Below, piece by piece: positions 16,212 to 24,717 of a DNA stretch of 64,000 bases. Location: positions 496,001 through 560,000 of the forward strand of contig NZ_JAXOUF010000003.1 in NCBI RefSeq assembly GCF_034424805.1. The letters run 5' to 3'. The position numbers and the translations under genes are program-made. The notes beneath the pieces were generated by a model, which saw only the letters and a list, made by a program, of their open reading frames with translations, was not told the origin of the DNA and made no database searches. This DNA comes from Labrys sedimenti. Lineage in GTDB: Bacteria; Pseudomonadota; Alphaproteobacteria; Rhizobiales; Labraceae. Every line of letters starts with the position of its first letter. The first letter of the stretch is position 1.

Positions 16212-17804
16212 ATGGCCGACCATCCTCATCTCGGTACGCTCATTCCGCAATTGCTGGTCGAACGCGGCATCGACACGGTGTTCGGCATTCCCGGCGTGCA
16301 TACGGTCGAGCTCTATCGCGGCATTCCGGGTTCGGGGCTCACCCATGTCACGCCGCGCCATGAGCAGGGCGCCGGCTTCATGGCGGACGGCTATGCTCGC
16401 GCGACCGGCAAGCCCGCCGCCTGCTTCATCGTCACCGGCCCGGGCCTTCTCAACATCGCCACTGCCATGGGGCAGGCCCTGGCCGACAGCATCCCGATGC
16501 TGGTGATCACCACGCTCAACCCCCGCCAGACCCTCGGCCGCGGCGAGGGGCATCTCCACGAATTGCGCGGCCAGTCCGTCGTCGGCCGCGAGGTGTCCGC
16601 CCTCGCCTTGACGATCTGGACCGTCGACCAGCTCATTCCCGCCTTCGACGAGGCCTTCGCCTTCCTGGCCTCCTCGCGCCCCGGCCCGGTGCTGATCGAA
16701 ATCCCGATCGACCTGCTGTCGGAGCCCTTCCCGGGCCCCGTCACCAGCATGCGCAAACCGGCTGGGCCGCCGGTGCCGCGCGCCGATGACGTCGAAGCGG
16801 CCGCGGCCTTGATCGCCAAGGCAAGGAAGCCGCTGGTGATCGCCGGCGGCGGTGCGGTTGCCGGTGCCGAGGCGGTTCGCGGGCTGATCGAGAAACTGGG
16901 AGCTGCCACGCTGCTCACCGCCAATGCCAAGGGCATCCTGCCGGCCGGGCACAAGCTGCTGGCCGGCGGCTGCATGCTCACCCCCTCGCTGCATCGGGCG
17001 ATCGGCGAGGCCGATCTCGTGCTGGCGCTCGGCACCGAGCTCGGTGAAACCGAATTCTGGTACGAGCTCGACGGGCTGAAGCTCAATGGCGAGGTGATCC
17101 GCGTCGACATCGATCCGCGCCAACTGCATCGCAATGCCCGCCCGTCGCTGCCGGTGGTGGGCGATGCCGGCCGTTTTGCCGCCGCCCTGGCGCCGCTGGT
17201 GAAGACGATCGAGGGTGGGGCTGCCTATGCTAGGCAGTTGCAGGCCGCGCGTCTCGAGGGGGCCGATCCGCGCTATGTCCGGCATCGCCCGCTGCTCGAC
17301 GCGATCTGGCAGGTGCTGCCGGAGGCCGTCGTCGCGGCCGATTCCACCGCAGCCAGCTATGGTGGCAACTTCATGGCCGAGCCGCCCGCGGCCCGGCGCT
17401 GGATGAGCGCGGCCACCGGCTTCGGCACGCTCGGCTATGCCTTGCCGGCCGCCATCGGTGCCAAGGTCGGCCGTCCCAAGGTGCCTGTGGTCTGCATCAT
17501 CGGCGATGGCGGCTTCCAGTTCACCTTGCCCGAGCTTGCCAGCGCGGCCGACGCCGGCGCCCCGGTCATCGTGCTGCTCTGGAACGACCAGCGCTATGGC
17601 GAGATCGAGGAATATATGGTCCGCAACCAGATCGCACCGCTCGGCGTGCGACTGCAGGCGACCGATTTCGCCGCCGCCGCCAAGGCCTTCGGCGCCAGGC
17701 ATGTCGCGGCTCGCTCCCTCGGCGAGGTCAAGGAAGCCCTGCTCGCGGCCGCGAGCGCGCCCGTGACCACGATCATCGAGATGGACGCGTCGCAATACGC
17801 CTGA
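16212..17804 (+). CDS. TPP-dependent decarboxylase, AruI-like (5-guanidino-2-oxopentanoate decarboxylase)
   Basis: 530-residue thiamine-diphosphate enzyme of the acetolactate synthase/2-keto acid decarboxylase family. The catalytic Glu51 is in TPRHEQGAGFMADGYAR. The central domain contains IAGGGAVAGAEAV. The cofactor motif GDGGFQFTLPELASAADA ... NDQRYG lies near residue 430-460. It resembles AruI, which decarboxylates 2-ketoarginine to 4-guanidinobutanal. No dedicated aldehyde dehydrogenase or guanidinobutyrase is adjacent, so the next step must be encoded elsewhere or differ. It lies between the AruH-like transaminase and an acyl-CoA dehydrogenase gene. Confidence 0.85.
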   Translation: MADHPHLGTLIPQLLVERGIDTVFGIPGVHTVELYRGIPGSGLTHVTPRHEQGAGFMADGYARATGKPAACFIVTGPGLLNIATAMGQALADSIPMLVITTLNPRQTLGRGEGHLHELRGQSVVGREVSALALTIWTVDQLIPAFDEAFAFLASSRPGPVLIEIPIDLLSEPFPGPVTSMRKPAGPPVPRADDVEAAAALIAKARKPLVIAGGGAVAGAEAVRGLIEKLGAATLLTANAKGILPAGHKLLAGGCMLTPSLHRAIGEADLVLALGTELGETEFWYELDGLKLNGEVIRVDIDPRQLHRNARPSLPVVGDAGRFAAALAPLVKTIEGGAAYARQLQAARLEGADPRYVRHRPLLDAIWQVLPEAVVAADSTAASYGGNFMAEPPAARRWMSAATGFGTLGYALPAAIGAKVGRPKVPVVCIIGDGGFQFTLPELASAADAGAPVIVLLWNDQRYGEIEEYMVRNQIAPLGVRLQATDFAAAAKAFGARHVAARSLGEVKEALLAAASAPVTTIIEMDASQYA

Positions 17805-17888
17805 TCCATGTCGTGATCGGCATGATTGGCGCTATGAAAAGACTAGAAAGGGCGCCGATCGAATTCCGTTGTACCGAGGGGAAGCGCC

Positions 17889-19067
17889 ATGCAGTTCGCA
17901 TTGACCGAAGAGCAGGACATGCTGGTCGAAACGGTGCGCCGTTTCGTCGAGGAGGAGCTCTATCCGCATGAGGCGCTGGTCGAGCGCACCGACGAAGTGC
18001 CCGACGACCTCGCCGCCGAGATCAAGAAGAAGGCGATGGAGCTCGGGCTCTACGCCGCCAACATGCCGGTGGAGCTCGGCGGCGGCGGCCTCGATGCCGT
18101 CGGCATCGCTTTGCTGGAACGCGAACTCGGCCGGGCCAATTACGGCCTGCAGATGGTGGTGGCCCGCCCCTCCAACATCCTCCAGGGCTGTCGGGGCGCC
18201 CAGCGCGAGCGTTGGCTGCTGCCGGCGATCCGCGGCGAGCGCGTCGACTGCCTGGCCATGACCGAGCCAGGCGCCGGTTCCGACGTGCGCTCGATGACGA
18301 CCAAGGCCGTCCGCAGACACGATGCCAAGCTGGGCGACAGCTATGTCATCAACGGCCAGAAGCACTTCATCAGCCATGCCGACAAGGCCGATTTCATCAT
18401 CCTGTTCGCCGTCACCGGCACGGAAGAAACCAAGCGCGGCCCGCGCAACCAGATCTCCGGCTTCCTGGTCGACAAGGACACGCCCGGCCTGACCATCCGC
18501 CCTGGCCCGCACGCCCTGTCGCATCGCGGCTACCACAATTGCGAGCTCTATTTCGACGACTGCGTCATCCCGGCCGACCAGCTGCTTGGCGAGGAAGGCA
18601 AGGGCTTCGACCTGATGAGCGAATGGCTCGGTGCCACCCGACTTACCGTCGCCGCCACCTCCGTCGGTCGGGCGCGCCGGGTGATGGACGAGACCTTGGC
18701 CTGGGCCGGCCAGCGCAAGCAGTTCGGCCAGTCGATCTCGCAGTTCCAGGGCATCTCCTTCCCACTTGCCGATCTCGCGGTGGAGCTGGAGGCCGCCGAC
18801 CTCCTGACGCTCCGGGCCGCCTGGCTGCTCGACCAGGGCAAGGCCACCGATGCCGATTTCGCCATGGCCAAGCTGGCGGCCTCCGAGATGCTCGGCAAGC
18901 TCACCGACAGGGCCATCCAGACCTTCGGCGGCATGGGCCTGATGGACACCCTGCCGATCGCCGGCTGGTGGAAGGATGCCAGGGTCGAGCGCATTTGGGA
19001 CGGTACCAGCGAAATCCAGCGCCTGATCATCGCGCGGCAGATGCTGCGCCCGCATGAGGGGCGCTGA
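17889..19067 (+). CDS. Acyl-CoA dehydrogenase family protein
   Basis: 392-residue FAD enzyme introducing a double bond alpha-beta to a CoA thioester. It shows LAMTEPGAGSDVRSM (flavin and substrate loop), the beta domain INGQKHFISHADKADF, and the C-terminal RIWDGTSEIQRLIIARQ. In this last motif the base is normally Glu (YEGT); here it is Asp, a change known in some specialised family members. GAGGGGAAG precedes the start. The context (CoA ligase and CaiD-like hydratase downstream) suggests a short or cationic acyl-CoA. The electron acceptor would be ETF. Confidence 0.9.
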   Translation: MQFALTEEQDMLVETVRRFVEEELYPHEALVERTDEVPDDLAAEIKKKAMELGLYAANMPVELGGGGLDAVGIALLERELGRANYGLQMVVARPSNILQGCRGAQRERWLLPAIRGERVDCLAMTEPGAGSDVRSMTTKAVRRHDAKLGDSYVINGQKHFISHADKADFIILFAVTGTEETKRGPRNQISGFLVDKDTPGLTIRPGPHALSHRGYHNCELYFDDCVIPADQLLGEEGKGFDLMSEWLGATRLTVAATSVGRARRVMDETLAWAGQRKQFGQSISQFQGISFPLADLAVELEAADLLTLRAAWLLDQGKATDADFAMAKLAASEMLGKLTDRAIQTFGGMGLMDTLPIAGWWKDARVERIWDGTSEIQRLIIARQMLRPHEGR

Positions 19068-19162
19068 GGCGGGCGAAAAAGGCGGCGCTTGGCGGGAGCA
19101 TCATGATCGTGCAGGAAGGAACGGCTCTCCCGCATGCAGCAGCCAGTTCCCGGAAGATTGCC

Positions 19163-19900
19163 ATGACCGAAATACCGACCGCCGCCGCCTATCTCGCCGA
19201 TCTCACCCGGCGCATCGGGGCCCTGTTCTGGGCCAATGCCGATGCCATTGCCGCCGCGGCAGCGGCCGTCGAGCGGACGGCTCGGCAGGACGGCTTGGTC
19301 TATGTCTTCGGCACCGGCCACAGCCATATGCTGGCCGAGGAGGCGCATTACCGCGCCGGTGGCCTCGCTTTGACCGTGCCGATCCTGTCGGCGGTGACCA
19401 TGCTGCATGACGGCTCGGTGGCCAGCACGGCCTTCGAGCGCATCCCGGGCATGATCGCCCCCGTGCTGGCGCGCTATCCGATCGGGGCTGGGGACGTGCT
19501 GTTCATCGCCTCCAACAGCGGTGTCAATGCCGCCATCATCGAGGCGGCGGAGATCGGCAAGGCCACCGGCGCCACCGTCATTGCCGTCACCTCCGTCGAG
19601 TATTCGAGCCAGGCGGCGCAGGGTCGGCCCCGGCTTGCAGACCTGGCCGATGTCGTGCTCGACAATGGCGCTCCGCCCGGCGATGCCGTGATGGCGCTGC
19701 CGGACAGCGAATTGCGCACGGGCCCGGTGTCGACCTCGATCGGCGCGGCCCTGCTCAATGCGGTCTTCGCGGAAGCGGCTGCGCGTCTGCAGGCCGAGGG
19801 CGGCAATGCCCCGATCTATCGCAGCGCCAACATGCCCGGCGCCAAGGAGATCAATGCCGGGCTGGTTGCGCGGTATCGGCCGCGCAACCCGCATCTTTGA
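19163..19900 (+). CDS. SIS-domain protein (UPF0309-like)
   Basis: 245-residue protein with a sugar isomerase (SIS) phosphosugar-binding fold: VFGTGHSHMLAEEAHYRAGG near residue 45, FIASNSGVNAAIIEAAEIGKATGA near 110-130, and GAALLNAVFAEAAARL towards the end. The family is annotated UPF0309. Its usual neighbours are sugar kinases or PTS genes; here it lies between an acyl-CoA dehydrogenase and a CoA ligase, which is odd. The start at MTEIPT has GGAAG upstream. The substrate is unknown. Confidence 0.82.
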   Translation: MTEIPTAAAYLADLTRRIGALFWANADAIAAAAAAVERTARQDGLVYVFGTGHSHMLAEEAHYRAGGLALTVPILSAVTMLHDGSVASTAFERIPGMIAPVLARYPIGAGDVLFIASNSGVNAAIIEAAEIGKATGATVIAVTSVEYSSQAAQGRPRLADLADVVLDNGAPPGDAVMALPDSELRTGPVSTSIGAALLNAVFAEAAARLQAEGGNAPIYRSANMPGAKEINAGLVARYRPRNPHL

Positions 19901-19947
19901 GACCGTCATCCATGAGGGCGGTCCATGACAGAATTTTTACACGAAGC

Positions 19948-19977
19948 GGCGTCAATCTACATGAGCAGATTGACGCC
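19948..19977. terminator. Perfect hairpin after the SIS gene
   Basis: GGCGTCAATCT (19948-19958) pairs exactly with AGATTGACGCC (19967-19977) across an 8-base loop. No T-run follows on the plus strand, so it may be a factor-dependent terminator or processing site separating the upstream genes from the ligase gene. Confidence 0.4.
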
Positions 19978-20063
19978 GGTCCCGTGCTCGTCAACCTTGT
20001 AGCAACGCCTCCTCCCTAGGGTGCGAGGTTTCCCGCCTGCTTTGTCTCCATAGGTCCTACCGC

Positions 20064-22130
20064 ATGTCCGTCGTCGATGGCCTCCGCCGCCTGCTCAAAC
20101 CCCGCCACATTGCCGTCGCGGGGGGGCGATTGGCCTCCGTGATCATCCGTGAATGCGACCGCATCGGCTATGCCGGTCCGATCTGGCCGATCCATCCCGA
20201 GAAGACCGAAATCGCCGGACACAAGGCCTACCGGACCGTCGCCGATCTGCCGGAGGCGCCCGATGCGGTTTTCGTGGCGACGCCGCGCGAGCCCACGATC
20301 GACATCGTCGCAGCCCTTGCCGAGCGTGGCGCCGGTGCGGCCGTCTGCTACGCCGCCGGTTTCGCCGAGGTCGGCGAAGAGGGAGCCGCCCTGCAGAAGA
20401 GGCTTGTCGAGCTCGCCAAGGGCATGCCGATCGTCGGCCCCAATTGCTATGGCGTACTCAATTTGCTCGACGGTTGCGTGCTCTGGCCCGATACCCATGG
20501 CGCCGAGCGGGTGGAGAAGGGTGTCGCCATCATCACCCAGTCCGGCAACATCGCCCTCAACATGACGATGCAGCGGCGCGCGCTGCCCATCGCCTATGTC
20601 ATCGCCGTCGGCAACAAGGCGATCGGCGACCATGGCGACTATATCGAGGCACTGCTGGCGGATGAGCGCGTTACGGCCATCGGCCTGCATGTGGAATCGA
20701 TCGACGACGTCGCCCTGTTTTCCCAGGCGGCGATCAAGGCGCTGGAAAAGGGCGTGCCCCTGGTCGTGCTGAAGACCGGGCGCTCGGAGATCGGCTCCGA
20801 GATCGCCATGAGCCACACCTCCTCGCTTGCCGGCGCCGATGCGCTCTACAATGCCTTGTTCGCCCGCTACGGCGTGGCGCGGGTGGTCGATGTCCCGGCC
20901 TTCGTCGAGACGCTGAAGCTCATGCACCTGTTCGGCGGCCTGCCGGGCAAGCGCATCTCCTCGATGAGCTGTTCGGGCGGCGAGGCGGCCCTGATCGCCG
21001 ACCTTGCGGCCGACCGGGATCTGGAGTTCGCACCGATCCCGCCGGAGAACGCCGCACGCCTGCAGGAATTGCTCACCGACAAGGTGCATGTCTCCAATCC
21101 GCTCGATTACCACACCTATATCTGGGGCAATGAGCCGGCCAACGAGGCTGTTTTCACCGAGATGCTGAACTCGGGCTTTGACCTCAACCTCCTGGTGCTG
21201 GACCAGCCGCGCACCGATCGCGGCCTGGTACCGGATGGCGGCTTTGCCGCCGCCCGCGCGGCGATCACCCGTGCCGCCGCGGCCTCGGGAGCCCGGGCCG
21301 CCGTGGTGTCCTCGCTGCCCGAGAACATGCAGGAGGATGATGCCAAGGCCCTGCTCGCCGATGGCGTACTGCCGATGCAAGGCATGGGCGATGCGCTCAC
21401 CGCGATCACCCACGGCGTCGAGTTCACTGCGGCACGCGCAGGCTGGGAAAAGCTCGTCCCGCTGCGCAAGGTCGCGCGCATCGATGTCGGCAAGGCACGC
21501 CTGCTCAGCGAATATGAATCCAAGCATCTGCTCGGCCGCCACGGCCTGGAACTGCCTCCGAGCCGCATCGCCGGCACGATCGAGGCCGCCTCGACGGCTG
21601 CCGCTCTCGGCTTTCCGGTGGCGATCAAGATCCACAGCGACAAGATTGCTCATAAATCGGATGTCGGCGGCGTCAAGCTCGGCCTGCGCTCGCGGGCCGA
21701 CGTGACCGACGCCGTCGCCTCCATGTCGCATCTGGGTGATCGCTTCCTGGTCGAACGCATGGTGGAGGGGGCCGTCGCCGAACTCATCGTCGGTGTGGTG
21801 CGGGATCCCCAGTTTGGCCCGACGCTCACCATCGGGGCCGGCGGTGTGCTGGTTGAGATGCTCAAGGACGCAGCCGTGATGCTGCTGCCCGTCACCGCCG
21901 AGGAGATCCGCGAAAAGCTGATGAGCCTGCGTGTGGCCCGCCTGCTGGAAGGCTTCCGCGGCAAGCCGCGTGGCGACATCCGCGGCACCATCAAAGCCAT
22001 CCTCGCCATTGCCGATTTCGCCGAGCGCCATGCCGACCGGCTGGTCGAACTCGACGTCAATCCGCTTTTCGTCTTGCCCGAGGGGCGCGGGGCCGTCGCC
22101 GCCGACGCGCTGGTGCGCATGCTGGATTAA
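20064..22130 (+). CDS. ADP-forming acyl-CoA ligase (acetate-CoA ligase family, fused alpha-beta)
   Basis: 688-residue acyl-CoA synthetase of the NDP-forming class. The N-terminal CoA-binding domain begins LLKPRHIAVAGG; the succinyl-CoA-ligase-like domain contains ITQSGNIALNM and the phospho-histidine region MSHTSSLAGADALY. The C-terminal ATP-grasp domain has LSEYESKHLLGRHGLELPPS, FPVAIKIHSDKIAHKSDVGGVKLGL and ELDVNPLFVLPEG. It would activate a free carboxylic acid to its CoA thioester for the neighbouring dehydrogenase and hydratase. The acid cannot be read from sequence. Confidence 0.9.
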   Translation: MSVVDGLRRLLKPRHIAVAGGRLASVIIRECDRIGYAGPIWPIHPEKTEIAGHKAYRTVADLPEAPDAVFVATPREPTIDIVAALAERGAGAAVCYAAGFAEVGEEGAALQKRLVELAKGMPIVGPNCYGVLNLLDGCVLWPDTHGAERVEKGVAIITQSGNIALNMTMQRRALPIAYVIAVGNKAIGDHGDYIEALLADERVTAIGLHVESIDDVALFSQAAIKALEKGVPLVVLKTGRSEIGSEIAMSHTSSLAGADALYNALFARYGVARVVDVPAFVETLKLMHLFGGLPGKRISSMSCSGGEAALIADLAADRDLEFAPIPPENAARLQELLTDKVHVSNPLDYHTYIWGNEPANEAVFTEMLNSGFDLNLLVLDQPRTDRGLVPDGGFAAARAAITRAAAASGARAAVVSSLPENMQEDDAKALLADGVLPMQGMGDALTAITHGVEFTAARAGWEKLVPLRKVARIDVGKARLLSEYESKHLLGRHGLELPPSRIAGTIEAASTAAALGFPVAIKIHSDKIAHKSDVGGVKLGLRSRADVTDAVASMSHLGDRFLVERMVEGAVAELIVGVVRDPQFGPTLTIGAGGVLVEMLKDAAVMLLPVTAEEIREKLMSLRVARLLEGFRGKPRGDIRGTIKAILAIADFAERHADRLVELDVNPLFVLPEGRGAVAADALVRMLD

Positions 22131-22168
22131 TTGTGGTGTCGCCATCGGGATTGACCCGCTGATATTAT

Positions 22169-22244
22169 CGTCATTGCGAGCGGAGCGAAGCAATCCAGGG
22201 CTTCCCATCGAGAGATGGATTGCTTCGCTCCGCTCGCAATGACG
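22169..22244. repeat. 29-bp inverted repeat, ATTGCGAGCGGAGCGAAGC family, copy 1
   Basis: A perfect 29-bp arm at 22169-22197 (core ATTGCGAGCGGAGCGAAGC) and its complement at 22216-22244 are separated by 18 bases. The copy at 36007-36092 differs by one base in each arm, and the two changes still pair. This is a known type of dispersed element in Hyphomicrobiales genomes. Confidence 0.85.
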
Positions 22245-22305
22245 GCAAGGATTGATTGCTGGGCGAGCACGGGCTTGCCTGTGTGGCCTGTTTCAGGAGA
22301 TTGCC

Positions 22306-23094
22306 ATGTCCGAATCCGTCAAGCTCGAACGCCGCGGCGCGGTGCTGGAGGTCACGCTGGATCGCCCCAAGGCGAATGCCATCGATCTTGCCACCTCCAA
22401 GGCACTGCATGCCGCCTTCCGCACTTTGCAGGACGATCCGGATCTGCGGGTCGCCATCCTCACCGGCGCCGGCGAGCGCATCTTCTCGGCCGGCTGGGAC
22501 CTGAAGGCGGCCGCCTCCGGTGCCGAAGAGCCGGATACTGATTTCGGACCGGGCGGCTTTGCCGGCCTGACCGCCTTCTGGGAACTGACCAAGCCGGTGA
22601 TTGCTGCGGTCAACGGCGTCGCCATCGCCGGTGGCTGTGAGTTGGCGCTGGCCGCCGACCTGATGGTGGTGGCCGACCACGCCGAATTCGCCCTCTCGGA
22701 AGTGACGGTCGGGCTCGTCGCCGATGCCGGCGGCATCCAGCGCCTGCCGCGCCGCATCCCACTCGCCATCGCCAGCGAGTTGCTGCTCACCGGGCGCCGC
22801 TTTACGGCTCGGGAAGCCCATGGTTGGGGCCTTGCCAACCGCGTCGTGCCGATGGCCGATCTGATGGCCACGGCGCGGGAACTGGCCGACACCATCGCGG
22901 CCAACGCGCCGCTTTCGATCGCCGCGGTCAAGGCCATCCTCGCCGCCACTGAAGGCATGGGCGTGCGCGAAGCCTATGAGCATGTCTATGCCGGCAAGGT
23001 GCCTGAGCACCGGGCCATGCAGCTTTCCGAGGATTCTCGCGAAGGCGCCAGGGCCTTTGTCGAAAAGCGCGCGCCGGTCTGGAAGGGGCGGTGA
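22306..23094 (+). CDS. Enoyl-CoA hydratase family, CaiD (carnitinyl-CoA dehydratase)-like
   Basis: 262-residue crotonase. From memory it resembles E. coli CaiD unusually closely: the MSES start, LDRPKANAID, FSAGWDLKAAA, DFGPGGFAGLT, ELALAAD, and the ending EKR-PVWKGR. The oxyanion-hole Gly residues lie in SAGWDL and AIAGGCELAL, and a Glu in FALSEVTVG corresponds to a crotonase acid/base region. CaiD interconverts carnitinyl-CoA and crotonobetainyl-CoA. With a CoA ligase directly upstream, hydration of a 4-substituted crotonyl-CoA is a reasonable inference. AGGAG precedes the start. Confidence 0.9.
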   Translation: MSESVKLERRGAVLEVTLDRPKANAIDLATSKALHAAFRTLQDDPDLRVAILTGAGERIFSAGWDLKAAASGAEEPDTDFGPGGFAGLTAFWELTKPVIAAVNGVAIAGGCELALAADLMVVADHAEFALSEVTVGLVADAGGIQRLPRRIPLAIASELLLTGRRFTAREAHGWGLANRVVPMADLMATARELADTIAANAPLSIAAVKAILAATEGMGVREAYEHVYAGKVPEHRAMQLSEDSREGARAFVEKRAPVWKGR

Positions 23095-23170
23095 TCGGGA
23101 GGCCGGTCTTTCAGACCAGCCTGGAAGCGCTGTATGTGCCAGAATTGGCGGGTGTGAAGACCCGCCCCTA

Positions 23171-23211
23171 TAGCGTTTTGCGATTTAAGATGGCTCCGTC
23201 AAATCGCAAAA
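23171..23211. terminator. Hairpin TTTTGCGATTT / AAATCGCAAAA
   Basis: Perfect 11-bp arms at 23176-23186 and 23201-23211, 80 bp after the CaiD-like gene and between convergent genes. The first part matches the start of the elements at 7319 and 11715, so it is a truncated member of that family and a plausible transcription terminator for either side. Confidence 0.5.
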
Positions 23212-23243
23212 TGTTGCAGGCGTTGGCGCCGATTTGTCATCGG

Positions 23244-23558
23244 TCAGTCTTCTTGCGACTTGATATCTGACCTGTCTCCGGCCCAGTCTTCGTGTCCATG
23301 CCGGATGCGGATAATAAGAATATCGCTGTTATCCTCGACCCTGTAGACAACGAGATGCGCCTTGAAGGGGTGAATGCGCACCGGCGGCGAAATCTCGTGG
23401 CGTTCGCGCGCCATGCGAGGATTTGCCGCGATCAGGTCGAAGATCGCGAACAATTCGTCATGATATCGCTTGGCCTGCACGGTTCCGAACAGACGCAGGC
23501 CTTCCTCGGCAATGCCGAGGATGTCTTCTTCCGCCGCGAAGGATAGGCGGAAGCCCAT
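23244..23558 (-). CDS. ParE/RelE-family toxin
   Basis: 104-residue toxin of the RelE/ParE superfamily: an N-terminal strand-helix with LFGTVQAKRYHDELFAIFDLIAANPRMARE and the C-terminal strands VRIHPFKAHLVVYRVEDNSDILIIRIRHGHEDW. ParE members poison DNA gyrase, whereas RelE members cut mRNA; the sequence favours ParE. The start overlaps the antitoxin stop by one base (TAATG), so the pair is translationally coupled. Confidence 0.9.
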   Translation of the reverse strand: MGFRLSFAAEEDILGIAEEGLRLFGTVQAKRYHDELFAIFDLIAANPRMARERHEISPPVRIHPFKAHLVVYRVEDNSDILIIRIRHGHEDWAGDRSDIKSQED

Positions 23559-23812
23559 TATTTCTTGCCGCGAGAGGCTTCAGTCCGCGCCTTCGCCACT
23601 GCGAAAAGCTCATCCTTCGAGCGAGAACCGATATCGCTCTTCAAGCCGTCATCGACAAATTGCTGCATCGCGGCAATTTTGTCGTTACGCTCCTGATCTT
23701 TCCTGATCAGGTCGCGAACGTAGTCGCTGGCGTTCGCGTATCGGCCTGTCCTTGTTTGCGCCTCGACCCAATCTTTCATGGGGTCAGGCAGGGATACGTT
23801 CATCGTTGCCAT
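23558..23812 (-). CDS. ParD-family antitoxin
   Basis: 84-residue ribbon-helix-helix antitoxin of the CC2985/ParD type: strand TMNVSLPDPMKDWVEAQ, helix-turn-helix GRYANASDYVRDLIRKDQ, and an acidic/flexible C-terminus that would bind the toxin. The start at 23812 has GGAGG five bases upstream. A TTGACA lies about 50 bp upstream on the minus strand. ParD usually autorepresses the operon. Confidence 0.92.
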   Translation of the reverse strand: MATMNVSLPDPMKDWVEAQTRTGRYANASDYVRDLIRKDQERNDKIAAMQQFVDDGLKSDIGSRSKDELFAVAKARTEASRGKK

Positions 23813-24047
23813 ATCTGCCTCCATGCCTTCAGCACGGCATAAATTGGCAAACATTGTCAAAAATCGCAACAGAATCTTATAGAGATGTCGAGCGCGGCGA
23901 ACAGAAAATGCCTCATATGTGAGGGGTTGCACCGCCCTGTCTGGATTTCAGACCTCAATACTTTGAATGGGGTTTCGGGTCTGCATGAAGCCGCCGCATC
24001 CGTCGGGAGGCAGGAGCCGACTGGAAACCAGCGGCTATCACGGTCAC

Positions 24048-24081
24048 TTGACACATACCAACCATTTGGTATGTATGTCGC
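24048..24081 (+). promoter_or_regulatory. Promoter with embedded palindrome for the TetR gene
   Basis: TTGACA (24048-24053) and TATGTA (24070-24075) are separated by 16 bases. The palindrome CATACCAA-CCAT-TTGGTATG (24054-24073) fills the spacer, an ideal position for autorepression. The expected transcription start coincides with the ATG at 24082, so the mRNA may be leaderless. Confidence 0.65.
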
Positions 24082-24717
24082 ATGTCGAGACCCACCAAGC
24101 AATCGCCCGAACGCGGCCATGCTCGCAACCGCCTCCTGGAGGCGGCAAGGGACGTCATCCGCGCCAAGGGCTTCGCCGCCACCTCGGTCGATGACATCTG
24201 CCGCGCGGCGGATGTCACCAAGGGCGCCTTCTTTCACCATTTCGGCAGCAAGGAGGCCCTGGGCGTCGCGGCCGCCGAATATTGGGAGGAGACGACCGCC
24301 GGCTTCTTCCAGGCGGCGCCTTATCACGCCCCGGCAGATCCTTTGGAGCGGGTTCTCGCTTATGTCGCCTTCCGCAAGGCGATCATCATCGGCGAGCTTC
24401 CGGAATTCACCTGCCTGGTCGGCACCATGGCACAGGAAGTCTACGCGACCGCGCCCGATATTCGCGATGCCTGCGGGCACAGCATCCTCGGCCATGCGGC
24501 TACGCTGGAGGCCGATATCGAGGCGGCGCGGCGCGAGCGCGGCATCGCTGGCGACTGGACGGCCGAAAGCCTGGCGCGGCACACGCAGGCCGTCATCCAG
24601 GGCGGCTTCGTGCTGGCCAAGGCGGGCAACGATCCCGGGCTGGCGCGGGAAAGCCTCGATCACCTCGACCGATATATCCGGCATCTGTTTCATCTCAGCG
24701 GGGAGCACACGCAATGA
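24082..24717 (+). CDS. TetR/AcrR family transcriptional regulator
   Basis: 211-residue repressor. The N-terminal HTH is clear: LLEAARDVIRAKGFAATSVDDICRAADVTKGAFFHHFGSKEAL is split over residues about 18-60. The C-terminal ligand domain resembles TetR_C families with FTCLVGTMAQEVYATAP. The start follows directly on a promoter with a palindromic operator. The stop overlaps the ATG of the next gene (ATGA), which encodes a GFA-like protein, the likely co-regulated partner. Confidence 0.92.
   Translation: MSRPTKQSPERGHARNRLLEAARDVIRAKGFAATSVDDICRAADVTKGAFFHHFGSKEALGVAAAEYWEETTAGFFQAAPYHAPADPLERVLAYVAFRKAIIIGELPEFTCLVGTMAQEVYATAPDIRDACGHSILGHAATLEADIEAARRERGIAGDWTAESLARHTQAVIQGGFVLAKAGNDPGLARESLDHLDRYIRHLFHLSGEHTQ

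Noticed and set aside
14754..17795. A 1013-codon minus-strand frame opposite the AruH/AruI-like genes
   Set aside because: Antisense shadow of two well-recognised enzymes, with His/Gly/Arg-rich composition and no domain.
14835..17804. Assigning gene symbols aruH and aruI
   Set aside because: Both families contain many close relatives with other substrates, and no guanidinobutyrase or aldehyde dehydrogenase is adjacent to confirm the arginine pathway.
20016..22208. A 730-codon minus-strand frame opposite the acyl-CoA ligase
   Set aside because: Antisense shadow, and its ends run into the intergenic inverted repeat.
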